NCBI GenBank assembly: GCA_963790415.1
Contig: CAWBOK010000001.1
Span: forward strand, 868,001 to 932,000
Direction: 5' to 3'
Length of the DNA: 64,000 bases
DNA from: JAJZQZ01 sp963790415
GTDB taxonomy: Bacteria; Actinomycetota; Thermoleophilia; RBG-16-64-13
The translations under genes were made by a program, and so were the position numbers. The notes beneath the pieces are model-generated. The model was not told the origin of the DNA. It did no database searches and saw only the letters and a program-made list of their open reading frames with translations. Below, in pieces: positions 54,087 to 62,078 of this stretch (positions are counted from its first letter, which is position 1; each line of letters begins with the position of its first letter).

Positions 54087-55115
54087 GTGAGCAAGCAGTA
54101 CCGCGTCGCGGTGGTGGGCGCCACCGGGGCGGTGGGCCATGAGATGCGCGCCATCTTGGCCCAGCGACGCTTCCCCATATCGGAGCTCCTTCCCCTGGCC
54201 TCAGCCCGCTCCGCGGGCATAGAGCTGGAGTTCGGCATCGAGTGTGTGGAATGCAGGGAACTGGGCCCAGGCAGCTTTCAAGATGTCGACCTGGCCCTCT
54301 TCTCCGCGGGCGGCTCGGTGTCCCGCGAGTATGCCCCGATCGCCCGCGACGCCGGATGCGTGGTCATAGACAACTCGTCCGCGTGGCGCATGGACCCGGC
54401 CGTGCCTTTGATCGTGCCCGAGGTGAACCCGGGGGACGCCGCGTGGCACCGAGGGATCATCGCCAACCCGAACTGCTCCACCATCCAGATGGTGGCCGCA
54501 TTGAAACCGCTGCACGACGAGGCGAAGATCAGGCGGATCGTGGTCTCCACCTATCAAGCGGTGTCGGGAACGGGTGCCAAGGCCGTCACAGAGCTGATCC
54601 GCCAATCAGACGAGATCCTCGAGGGCACACCACCCCTCATCGAGGTGTATCCCTACCAGATCGCTTTCAACTGTCTGCCCCAGATCGACGCGTTCCTGGA
54701 CGACGGCTCCACCAAAGAAGAGCAGAAGATGGTGGACGAGACCCATAAGATCATGGGCGACGCCACCGTCGCGGTGACTGCCACCTGCATACGGGTACCG
54801 GTCTACAACGGCCATTCCGAGTCGGTCAATGTGGAGTTCGAACGCGACCTGAGCCCGGAGCGCGCGCGGGCACTCCTGTCCGCTGCTCCCGGCATAGAGG
54901 TGCGCGATGATCCGGCGAACCTCATCTACCCCATGGCCATCACGGCTGCCGGCACCGACCCAGTGTACGTGGGCCGCATCCGCCGTGACCCCACCGTGAC
55001 GCACGGCCTCAATCTCTGGATCGTCGCCGACAACGTGCGCAAAGGGGCGGCGCTCAACGCCGTGCAGATCGCGGAACTGCTGCTCGAACACGACCTCATC
55101 CGGGTGCCCCGCTAG
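54087..55115 (+). CDS. asd: aspartate-semialdehyde dehydrogenase
   Basis: The 342-residue enzyme reduces aspartyl phosphate with NADPH, the step after aspartate kinase. It has VAVVGATGAVGHEM (nucleotide binding), VVIDNSSAWRMDP, IIANPNCSTIQMVAAL with the catalytic Cys, and TYQAVSGTGAKAV. GTG 54087 is chosen because aaagga lies 6 nt upstream and the conserved N-terminus begins there; the frame also reads back into the repeat element. Its usual partner lysC is at 33866, unlinked here by about 19 kb. Confidence 0.95.
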   Translation: MSKQYRVAVVGATGAVGHEMRAILAQRRFPISELLPLASARSAGIELEFGIECVECRELGPGSFQDVDLALFSAGGSVSREYAPIARDAGCVVIDNSSAWRMDPAVPLIVPEVNPGDAAWHRGIIANPNCSTIQMVAALKPLHDEAKIRRIVVSTYQAVSGTGAKAVTELIRQSDEILEGTPPLIEVYPYQIAFNCLPQIDAFLDDGSTKEEQKMVDETHKIMGDATVAVTATCIRVPVYNGHSESVNVEFERDLSPERARALLSAAPGIEVRDDPANLIYPMAITAAGTDPVYVGRIRRDPTVTHGLNLWIVADNVRKGAALNAVQIAELLLEHDLIRVPR

Positions 55116-55156
55116 CGCGTTCTGGTGGCCAAGGCTCCGATTCCTAACAGCTCCTA
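55116..55156 (-). repeat. right-end fragment of the AGGCTG palindromic element
   Basis: About 40 bp (GCGTTCTGGTGGCCAAGGCT followed by a degraded TCTTCAACAGCCT) match one arm. The fragment fills the space between the convergent asd and HAD phosphatase genes and touches both stop codons. Confidence 0.7.
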
Positions 55157-55852
55157 GGAGCGACTCGGGCGGGCCAGGATCTCCCTGACCTGGTGGAAGT
55201 CATCGAACGGGTGGTATGCGATGCCTTCGTCGTCCAGATGCCGAGCCAGTTCTCGGCGCGCGAAGACCACGTCGGCGACCCCGGACGCGCAGCGGTCGGA
55301 GAAGCCGTCGCCGATGTAGACAACCGGACCCGCGAACGGACCGTGGGCGGCGATGGTCTCTCTCTTGCAATGGGCGCATTCCGCCACGCACGCCATGCGG
55401 GAAGGCGGAAAGGCGATCCAGGTGCCTTCGATGGTGAAGAGTGCGTCACCGGCATGCACGTGCAGGTGCGACAGCCCCGCGGAGGCCAACACCGGATCGA
55501 TGAGGGTGCGGAAACCCGCGCTCACCACCAGGAGTCGATGGCCCTCGTCTTCGATCCAACGCACGAACTCGCTGAAACCAGGCCGTATTCCCGCTTCGGC
55601 CAGAACGTGGGCCACGACGTCGGCTTCCCGCGCCCGCACGCGTTCGAACTCCTCCCGCATGGCCCCGAACATATCGATCTCACCGGCGCGCAGCCGCGCT
55701 TCGACCGAATCCCATACCCCCGGAGCATAGCGACGCACCACCAGGTCGAGGGTGTCGCGTTCGGTGATGGTGCCGTCGAAGTCGCAGGCGATGAAGAGGC
55801 GCGGGGCGCTGGAATCGGGGCCGCTGTACATGCCTGCGCCATCCACCATCAT
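55154..55852 (-). CDS. HAD-superfamily IB phosphatase (MtnX/phosphoserine phosphatase-like)
   Basis: The 232-residue protein has the HAD nucleophile motif FIACDFDGTITERDT and motif II VVSAGF. Motifs III and IV are Lys in CKRETIAAHG followed by VVYIGDGFSDRCA. The helical cap between residues 40 and 110 (FGAMREEFERVRARE) fits the IB subclass. Related enzymes act in methionine salvage (MtnX) or on phosphoserine. I chose the ATG at 55852 because it overlaps the upstream vapC stop (ATGA); an internal ATG at 55831 is possible. Confidence 0.82.
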   Translation of the reverse strand: MMVDGAGMYSGPDSSAPRLFIACDFDGTITERDTLDLVVRRYAPGVWDSVEARLRAGEIDMFGAMREEFERVRAREADVVAHVLAEAGIRPGFSEFVRWIEDEGHRLLVVSAGFRTLIDPVLASAGLSHLHVHAGDALFTIEGTWIAFPPSRMACVAECAHCKRETIAAHGPFAGPVVYIGDGFSDRCASGVADVVFARRELARHLDDEGIAYHPFDDFHQVREILARPSRS

Positions 55853-56331
55853 GCGTTGGATGCTCGGGATCGGGATGCAGGCGCGAACTCCTCCGATGCC
55901 CACCGCTGCTTCAGAGGCGCCACCTTCGTGAGCTGTACGTAATGCCGATCGACGTGCAGCAGTTCGAAGTCCTCCCCCATGGCAGCAGCCGCGATCACCA
56001 GATCCACCAGCGGGATGGTCAACCCCTCGCCTCGCGCCCGTGCCCCCAGTTCGGCTGCCGCCTGCCACGTCTCGGGCTGCACATGAAGGCAGGGAAGCAC
56101 CGCAAGAAGCTCGGACAGCAGTCCCCGCTCAGACGCGGATCTCACCCCCACGGCAAGCTCGGCCAACACGGGGTCCACGACGACGGCCAGGCCTAGTTCG
56201 ATCGCCTCGTCGACCAGACGACGCACACGTGAGGACCCGTCCGGCCGCAGAGCCTCGATCCAGGCCGACGTATCCACCACGACCGGGCGTGGGGCAGTGC
56301 CACTCTCAGACGGCGCGACGGTCGTCACCAT
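55849..56331 (-). CDS. vapC: PIN-domain ribonuclease toxin (VapC)
   Basis: The 160-residue protein shows the PIN acidic residues: Asp in VVVDTSAWIEAL, Glu in DPVLAELAVGVR, and Asp in PLVDLVIAAAAMGEDFELL with the following HVDRHY. VapC toxins cleave tRNA or rRNA and are neutralised by VapB. It lies 13 bp downstream of the vapB-like gene. Its stop codon overlaps the start of the HAD phosphatase gene, so the phosphatase may be co-expressed. Confidence 0.88.
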   Translation of the reverse strand: MVTTVAPSESGTAPRPVVVDTSAWIEALRPDGSSRVRRLVDEAIELGLAVVVDPVLAELAVGVRSASERGLLSELLAVLPCLHVQPETWQAAAELGARARGEGLTIPLVDLVIAAAAMGEDFELLHVDRHYVQLTKVAPLKQRWASEEFAPASRSRASNA

Positions 56332-56344
56332 CCCGTCCCCAGGG

Positions 56345-56548
56345 TCACGGCTCGCCGCGCATCCGCTCCAGGTCCTCCTGGGTCAGATCGAGGTCGAACG
56401 ATCCCAGCAGATCTCTGAGCTGCTGACGCTTGCGGCTTGCGATAGCTTCCCGCAGAGCCATCTCGACGGTCTCGCGCTTGGTACGGGTTCGGAGTCGTCT
56501 GATTGCCTCGTCAAGGAGGGCAGGATCTATGTCAAGAGTCGTCCTCAT
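56345..56548 (-). CDS. vapB: VapB-type ribbon-helix-helix antitoxin
   Basis: The 67-residue protein starts MRTTLDIDPALLDEAIRRLR, continues TKRETVEMALREAIASRKRQ (the DUF2191 ribbon-helix-helix) and ends with a toxin-binding tail LTQEDLERMRGEP. The ATG at 56548 begins the typical motif; the frame is also open upstream into the repeat element but without similarity. It should repress its own promoter and neutralise VapC. Confidence 0.88.
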   Translation of the reverse strand: MRTTLDIDPALLDEAIRRLRTRTKRETVEMALREAIASRKRQQLRDLLGSFDLDLTQEDLERMRGEP

Positions 56549-56681
56549 GATGCACAAGATAGCACGATAATCGTCCGCATACTCCGGGCTAGAGTCGGCA
56601 TATTGATCAGTGTCCGCGCATTGCCGACGGCCATGCTGACCGCTGGACCGGCCAACAGCTATCATGCAGATGAACCCTCGT
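56549..56681. other. promoter region of vapBC; no gene seen
   Basis: This moderately AT-rich gap precedes vapB and contains short inverted patches but no clear consensus promoter. The stretch 56841-56956, on the other side of the full repeat copy, likewise holds no gene and should contain the promoter of the MrfA-like helicase. Confidence 0.4.
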
Positions 56682-56840
56682 AGGCTGTTGAAGAATGACG
56701 CTTCGCCGCGAGAGCGCGATGGACTAGCGCGAGACAAGGACGCAAGGATAGCTCGTAGCAGCGCTACGTGCGCGACCGAGGACGCCGTATCGCGCCGCCC
56801 AGTGCGTTCTGGTGGCCAAGGCTTCGATCTTCAACAGCCT
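56682..56840 (-). repeat. AGGCTG palindromic element, full-length copy (inverted)
   Basis: The 159-bp copy lies opposite to those at 52434 and 53900. The ends are AGGCTGTTGAAG and CTTCAACAGCCT, with the CGTAGC/GCTACG centre conserved. TAG trinucleotides lie at or next to both ends. Confidence 0.88.
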
Positions 56841-56956
56841 CATAGGTCCTTGGTCGCATGGTCTCCGTCCGCCCCCGGGCGTAGGGTGTGAACGGCGCGG
56901 GCTGGGCTTCGCCGCAACCGCGCGACCGAAGTGCCACGGGAGGACGGGGGAATCGG

Positions 56957-59248
56957 ATGTTCGGACTGATCGAAAGGCTGCTGGGCGTGAAGCACGCACT
57001 CTTCGACATCTTGACCGAGGAACGCTACGAACAAGTCACGCGAGACCTGGTGCTGCCGGCACGCGACGGCCGCACCGCTCCCCTGCCCGCCGACCTGCAC
57101 CCGCAGCTGGCCGATGCCCTAGGAGCACAGGGAGTGCGTGCCTTGTGGACCCACCAACGCTCGTCGTGGGACGCGGCGCGGCGCGGAGAACACTTCATCG
57201 TCACCACCGGCACGGCTTCGGGCAAGAGCCTCTGCTTCAACCTCCCCGTGATAGACCACCTGGTCAGGAACGAGAGCGCACGGGCCCTCTACCTCTACCC
57301 CACGAAGGCTCTGGCGCAGGATCAGATGCGCCGTCTGCGCTCCCTCGCCGGGGGCAAGATGGAGTTGGCGGTATACGACGGCGACACGCCACAGGACGCC
57401 CGTCGCCTGGCCCGACAACATGCCCGCCTCTTGCTGACCAACCCGGACATGGTCAGCATGGCCATGCTGCCCCACCACGAGCGCTGGGGAGACTTCTTCT
57501 TCAATCTGAGCTACATCGTCATCGACGAAGCCCACACCTACCGGGGCGTCTTCGGAAGCCATATAGGCAATGTGCTCCGCCGACTCCGCCGAGTAGCCGC
57601 CTTCTACGGAGCCGAACCGCGGTTCATCCTGGCTTCCGCCACCATCGGGAACGCCACCGAGCACGCGGAACGACTCACCGGGCTGCCCATCTCGCCCGTG
57701 ACCGATGACGGCGCCCCCAGCGGCCGGCGCAAGATCCTTCTGTGGAACCCGCCTTTGGTGGACGAACTTCTCAACCTGCGCTCGAGCAACACCATGGAAG
57801 CGGCGGATATCCTGGCCGAGCTCATGCGGAACGGGGTGCGCACCATCTGCTTCACCAAGTCGCGTAGAAGCGCCGAACTCGTCTACCAGCACACCGCCGA
57901 CCGCCTATCCGACAGCCACAGCGACCTGGCCAAGCGACTCTCTCCTTACCGCGCGGGCTACACGCCGGAGCAGCGGCGGGGCATCGAAGCCCGGCTGTTC
58001 AACGGCGACCTGCTGGCGGTGGTCAGCACCAACGCCCTGGAACTCGGCATAGACGTGGGCGCCCTCGACGCCGTGATCACGGTTGGCTATCCAGGCACCG
58101 TGGCCAGCCTATGGCAGCAGTGGGGCCGCGCCGGGCGCAGCAAGGGCGAGAGCCTGGGCATCTTCGTAGCCGGCAACGACGCACTCGAGCAGTTCTTCAT
58201 CCGCCACCCCGACGACATGCTCACCCGAGAGGTGGAAGCCGCCACCATCGACGTCACCAACCCCTACATCCACGGCCGCCACCTGCTGGCCGCCGCCTAC
58301 GAGTCGCCCCTTGCCGACGAGGACGCCCACTACTTCGGGCCCGGATTGGCGGCCGCTGCCGACCGCTTGGTCGAAGAGGGCAGGCTGCGTAAGGGTTTCG
58401 ACACCTGGTACATAGCCGGCACCGGGTACCCGGCCGGGGAGATCGGGCTGCGGTCGTCGTCTCCCGACCAGTTCACCATCGTCGACGAGGAAGCAGGCGA
58501 GGTCATCGGCACCCAGGAGGCCGATTCCGCCTTCTCGTTCCTGCACCCGGGCGCGGTCTACCTGCACATGGGCGAGACCTACTTGGTGACCTCCCTCGAC
58601 GTCGACGGGCGCGTGGCGGTGGTGCGCCGCCTCTCCGACTCCTACTACACCATGCCCCGCAAGGAGTCGTCCACCGAGATCCTCTCCGAGGAGTTGCGCG
58701 ACACGTTCGGGCCCCTGACCCTGCACTTGGGATCGGTGGTGGTCAACAACCAGGTTATCGCCTTCCAGAAGAAGCAACGGGGCGGGGACAAGGGTCTGGG
58801 GACCGAAACGCTCGACCTGCCCATGCAGCACTTCCAGACCGAGGGCATGTGGATCACCTTCCCCCTCGACCTCGTGCCCGGCGAACGCGAGCTACCTCGG
58901 CTGCCCGGCGCCCTGCACGCTCTCGAGCACTCCCTGATCGCCCTGCTGCCGCTGCTGGCCATGTGCGACCGTTGGGACATCGGCGGTCTCTCCACGCCGG
59001 TGCACCACCAGACCGAGCTGCCCACCATCTTCGTCTACGACGGGCACCCCGGCGGAGTCGGCATCGCCCGCCAGGGTTTCGCACAGATAGACCAGTGGCT
59101 GCGCGACGCCCGGGCCCTCATACGCGACTGCCCCTGCGAGTCGGGATGCCCCTCGTGCATACAGTCGCCCAAGTGCGGCAACTGGAACGAACCCCTGGAC
59201 AAGGAGCTGGCGCTGGCCATGCTCGACACGGTATTAGCGCGGGCGTGA
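56957..59248 (+). CDS. DEAD/DEAH-box helicase with C-terminal DUF1998/MZB Cys4 domain (MrfA/YprA-like)
   Basis: The 763-residue protein has LWTHQRSSWDAARRGEH, Walker A TGTASGKSLCFNLP, VIDEAHTYRG (DEAH), ASATIGN, LALE-type SF2 motifs (STNALELGIDVGALDAV) and GRAGRSKGESLG. The C-terminal part ends with the DUF1998 zinc module CPCESGCPSCIQ then CGNWN. Homologues unwind DNA in repair of mitomycin-type lesions. ATG 56957 was chosen because the conserved N-terminus MFGLIERLLG starts there. It stands alone, after a full repeat element. Confidence 0.9.
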   Translation: MFGLIERLLGVKHALFDILTEERYEQVTRDLVLPARDGRTAPLPADLHPQLADALGAQGVRALWTHQRSSWDAARRGEHFIVTTGTASGKSLCFNLPVIDHLVRNESARALYLYPTKALAQDQMRRLRSLAGGKMELAVYDGDTPQDARRLARQHARLLLTNPDMVSMAMLPHHERWGDFFFNLSYIVIDEAHTYRGVFGSHIGNVLRRLRRVAAFYGAEPRFILASATIGNATEHAERLTGLPISPVTDDGAPSGRRKILLWNPPLVDELLNLRSSNTMEAADILAELMRNGVRTICFTKSRRSAELVYQHTADRLSDSHSDLAKRLSPYRAGYTPEQRRGIEARLFNGDLLAVVSTNALELGIDVGALDAVITVGYPGTVASLWQQWGRAGRSKGESLGIFVAGNDALEQFFIRHPDDMLTREVEAATIDVTNPYIHGRHLLAAAYESPLADEDAHYFGPGLAAAADRLVEEGRLRKGFDTWYIAGTGYPAGEIGLRSSSPDQFTIVDEEAGEVIGTQEADSAFSFLHPGAVYLHMGETYLVTSLDVDGRVAVVRRLSDSYYTMPRKESSTEILSEELRDTFGPLTLHLGSVVVNNQVIAFQKKQRGGDKGLGTETLDLPMQHFQTEGMWITFPLDLVPGERELPRLPGALHALEHSLIALLPLLAMCDRWDIGGLSTPVHHQTELPTIFVYDGHPGGVGIARQGFAQIDQWLRDARALIRDCPCESGCPSCIQSPKCGNWNEPLDKELALAMLDTVLARA

Positions 59249-59253
59249 GCCTC

Positions 59254-59736
59254 TTAGATGCCCCGCTTGCCGGTAGCGCGATCCACGTCGAAGGCCAGCA
59301 CACGGAACCGTCGCCAGGTCGCCGGGTCGTCGAGGTTGTCGGCAGCCCACGTCGCCACGGGGTCCGCTTCGAGTTGCTTCATGAGCACCTGCATGCCGTG
59401 ACGGGCCTCCTCCACGTCATCGACCAGGCGCAGCCGCCCGTAGATCACCACCGACTCGTAGTGTTGCGTGCAATTGCCGCCGACGTACCCCAGGTCGCGG
59501 ATCACCGTCCCACACGCCGCCGGGTTGGCGGCGCAGACATCCAGCTTGTGGCCCGCAGGGGCCACGTGGCAGTAGAGTCGCCGCGCCTCGGCGTCGAACC
59601 CGTAGCTGAGCGTCACCAGATACGGCCGGTCCCCGTCGGTGAGTCCGACGGTCACGAACGTCCCGGTCGATAGAAGCACGTCGATCTCCTCCGGCGAGGA
59701 TATCTCCTTGTCGGCGCGTCGCATCTTGTGGGTCAT
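59254..59736 (-). CDS. NimA-like pyridoxamine 5'-phosphate oxidase-family protein
   Basis: The 160-residue protein starts THKMRRADKEISSPEEIDVL and has FVTVGLTDGDRPYLVTLSYG, YCHVAPAGHKLD and NPAACGTVIRDLGYV, the pattern of the 5-nitroimidazole reductase (NimA) branch of split-barrel flavoproteins. Members bind FMN or heme. ATG 59736 has AAAGGA at good spacing; an upstream ATG at 59754 is less likely. It converges with the MrfA-like helicase. Confidence 0.85.
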   Translation of the reverse strand: MTHKMRRADKEISSPEEIDVLLSTGTFVTVGLTDGDRPYLVTLSYGFDAEARRLYCHVAPAGHKLDVCAANPAACGTVIRDLGYVGGNCTQHYESVVIYGRLRLVDDVEEARHGMQVLMKQLEADPVATWAADNLDDPATWRRFRVLAFDVDRATGKRGI

Positions 59737-59830
59737 CGACAGATCCTTTCCCATGTGTCCGGTTTCCGCGCTCGATCCGAGGTTGTTCGGGCAACCTCCC
59801 GAAGGTGCCCGGCATCCTCTGTGGCTCTCG

Positions 59831-59841
59831 TACTGACAGTA
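59831..59841. promoter_or_regulatory. small palindrome upstream of the NimA-like gene
   Basis: TACTGACAGTA is a perfect 11-bp palindrome 95 bp before the NimA-like start, in the gap before the divergent LOG-like gene. The neighbouring TATCACTCAG also occurs upstream of the SPFH gene. It could be an operator, but support is thin. Confidence 0.3.
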
Positions 59842-59909
59842 TCACTCAGGTCGGCAGGCACACCCTCCCCTTGACGATTCGCCCCGTCTCCCGTAGGGTC
59901 GCAAGCACC

Positions 59910-60389
59910 ATGAGGGACTCCCTGCACATCAGCGTCATAGGCGCGGGCCGCGCCACCGCCGAGCTGTACGCCGTCGCCGAGGAGGTCGGCCGGCTGGTGG
60001 CGGCAGCCGGGGCCGTGCTGGTGTGCGGCGGGCTGAGCGGCGTGATGGCCGCCGCGGCCAGGGGCGCGCAGGAGGCCGGCGGACGTACGGTAGGCATCCT
60101 CCCCGGTCACGATCGTTCCGAAGCCAACAAGTACATCGACTGTGTGGTCGCGACCGGCATGGGCCACGGCCGCAACCTGGCGGTGGTCAGCACCGGAGAC
60201 GTGGTCATCGCCGTGGGGGGCGCATACGGCACGCTTTCGGAGATCGGGCTCGCCCGTGCCATCGGGCGACCCGTGGTCCTGCTCGACAGCTGGCGCCTGC
60301 AACACGACGAGGGCACCGACGGGGTCTTCTACGCCACCACGCCGCAACAGGCGATCACTCTGGCCCTGGAAGCCTTGAGAGGCTGTTGA
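59910..60389 (+). CDS. TIGR00725-type LOG/lysine-decarboxylase-like protein
   Basis: The 159-residue protein has ISVIGAGRATAELYAVAEEV, VLVCGGLSGVMAAAARGAQE, VGILPGHDRSEANKYID and IAVGGAYGTLSEIGLA, the small Rossmann fold of the TIGR00725 branch. This branch is related to LOG cytokinin-activating phosphoribohydrolases but lacks part of their motif. The function is unknown. The last codons (LEALRGC and stop) read into the AGGCTG repeat end, which supplies the TGA. The ATG at 59910 begins the conserved strand. Confidence 0.8.
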   Translation: MRDSLHISVIGAGRATAELYAVAEEVGRLVAAAGAVLVCGGLSGVMAAAARGAQEAGGRTVGILPGHDRSEANKYIDCVVATGMGHGRNLAVVSTGDVVIAVGGAYGTLSEIGLARAIGRPVVLLDSWRLQHDEGTDGVFYATTPQQAITLALEALRGC

Positions 60390-60391
60390 AG
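60380..60391. repeat. terminal fragment of the AGGCTG palindromic element
   Basis: AGGCTGTTGAAG is an exact copy of the element's end with nothing of the rest. It provides the stop codon (TGA) of the LOG-like gene and touches the 3' end of the amidotransferase gene. Confidence 0.65.
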
Positions 60392-61179
60392 TCACCGCTC
60401 GGCTGAGGGCGCACCGGCGTCCTCTCGCGCCCACTCCAGGAACAGGTCGGCCAAGCGTTCCGCGCGCCGGCGGATGACCGATGACAGCCCGCGGGCCTGC
60501 TCGAGCAGCGCCACGCCGTCGACGCCCGCCATCGCCAGAAGGGGTGACTGTTCCACCCACACGGCGAGCATCTCGGGCGTGACCTCGAGATGGTACTGCA
60601 GCCCATACACATGCGGGCCGAGCCGGAACGCCGCCATGGAGTAGAGGTCGGTGGAGGCCAGATGTACCCCGCCGGGGGGGAGTTCATGGGTGTCCTGGTG
60701 CCAGAACAGCACCGGCTCCGGCCCGGCGAACGCCAGCATCACCGGGTCGTCGCGCCCCTTCTCGGTCACGCGCAGCGGGAAGTAACCGACTTCGGCGGGC
60801 ATCCCTCGCTCTCGCCCCGAGAAGGCCGGACTGCCGGCCACCTCGCTGAGCATCTGCGATCCCAGACACAGACCGAGGACCGGCACATCACGCGCCAGAC
60901 GCGTCGTCGAGCAACCGCAACGAATCGAGAAGGTGCGGCACCTCGGTCCCGCTCGTAGACGGCCATGGGCCCCCCGAGAGCGACGACCCCGTCGTAGCCC
61001 CCATGCGCGATCAGCTGGTCGACCTGGGCCGTGGCTCCCAGGCCGTTGTCGAACCCGCGAACCACGGTGAGGTCGGCGGCCCGCTCCAACGGCGCGGACA
61101 GCGCACCCAGATGGGCGCGCGGATGGTGCTCGAGGATAACGATGTGAGGCCGTCCCGGGGACCGCACGCGACCGGTCAC
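60392..61179 (-). CDS. class I glutamine amidotransferase (GMP synthase-like), frameshifted
   Basis: The N-terminal frame from GTG 61179 reads RPHIVILEHHPRAHLGALSA and VVALGGPMAVYERD. The C-terminal frame reads DVPVLGLCLGSQMLSEVAGS with the catalytic Cys, then FWHQDTHELPPGG and YGLQYHLEVTPEML with the catalytic His and Glu. Two one-base corrections near 60953 and 60903 restore EVPHLLDSLRLLDDA between the parts and give about 262 residues. The paralogue upstream overlaps by GTGA. The acceptor substrate is unknown; the family includes gamma-glutamyl hydrolases and transferases. Confidence 0.8.
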
Positions 61180-61997
61180 TCCCAGCCGCCCAGGAGACCC
61201 GTGCGTTCCGCGTGAGCGGCGCGAACGCAGCCCGAGAAGTGCTCGGCCACCACCCGCGCCTTGCCCGCGAGATCGGGCGCGAACTCTGCCGCCTGCTCGA
61301 CCAATTCGGCGCCGACGACGTAGTCCAGGGCGGCGAGTTCGTCCGCGTAGGCCTCCACGAACGCAGCCACCATCTCAGGAGTCACTTCCACGTGGAACTG
61401 CAGCCCGTAACTCCACCGGCCCCAGCGGAACGCCTGGTTCGGGTAGAGGTCGCTCGAGGCCAGGTGCCACGCTCCTTCGGGCAGGGCGAAGGTATCACCG
61501 TGCCACTGGAACACCGGGAGATCCTGATCGAAACCGTGGAACGCCGGGTCGACGACGCCCCGTTCGGTGAGCCGCACCGGGAGCCAGCCGATCTCCTTGC
61601 GCAGGCCCATGGTGCGACCCGGCCGTACCTGGCCGCCCAATGCCCAGGCCAGCATCTGGGCCCCCAGGCAGATCCCGAGAACGGGTAGCCCCGCGCGCAG
61701 CGTGGCGCGGACGAGGCGCAGGGACTCGTCGAGACATTCGATCTCGGCATGATCGTAGACCGCCATCGGGCCGCCCAGCAGCACCAGACCGGCGTAGTCT
61801 CCGGCCTCGACATGCCCGGTCACCGCGTGCCGGTAGGCGACAGGGTCGGCGTGCGCGGCAAGCACGGTCAGATCGAGATGCTCCGCCAGCCCGGTCTCCA
61901 GCGTGCCCAGCGGCTCGCAGGCGACATGCTGCACCACCAGCGTTCTCGGCCTGCCGGTGGCGCCGGTCGTGGAGGCACGTGAGGATGCGTCCGTCAT
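61176..61997 (-). CDS. class I glutamine amidotransferase (GMP synthase-like)
   Basis: The 273-residue protein has LVVQHVACEPLGTLETGLAE, LVLLGGPMAVYDH, LPVLGICLGAQMLAWALGGQ with the nucleophile Cys, FQWHGDTFALPEGAWHLASS and YGLQFHVEVTPEMVAAF with the catalytic His and Glu. ATG 61997 begins the coherent part; the reading frame continues far upstream on the antisense of the ABC gene without meaning. Its stop overlaps the GTG start of the next paralogue, so the two amidotransferases are co-translated and may act as a pair. Confidence 0.88.
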   Translation of the reverse strand: MTDASSRASTTGATGRPRTLVVQHVACEPLGTLETGLAEHLDLTVLAAHADPVAYRHAVTGHVEAGDYAGLVLLGGPMAVYDHAEIECLDESLRLVRATLRAGLPVLGICLGAQMLAWALGGQVRPGRTMGLRKEIGWLPVRLTERGVVDPAFHGFDQDLPVFQWHGDTFALPEGAWHLASSDLYPNQAFRWGRWSYGLQFHVEVTPEMVAAFVEAYADELAALDYVVGAELVEQAAEFAPDLAGKARVVAEHFSGCVRAAHAERTGLLGGWE

Positions 61998-62078
61998 GTG
62001 GCGTAGTAAACCAGTACCGGACCGCGCCGCCAACCCCGGCCGGGCGGCACCGCCCGAGGCGGCTGCCTCCCTGCTACC

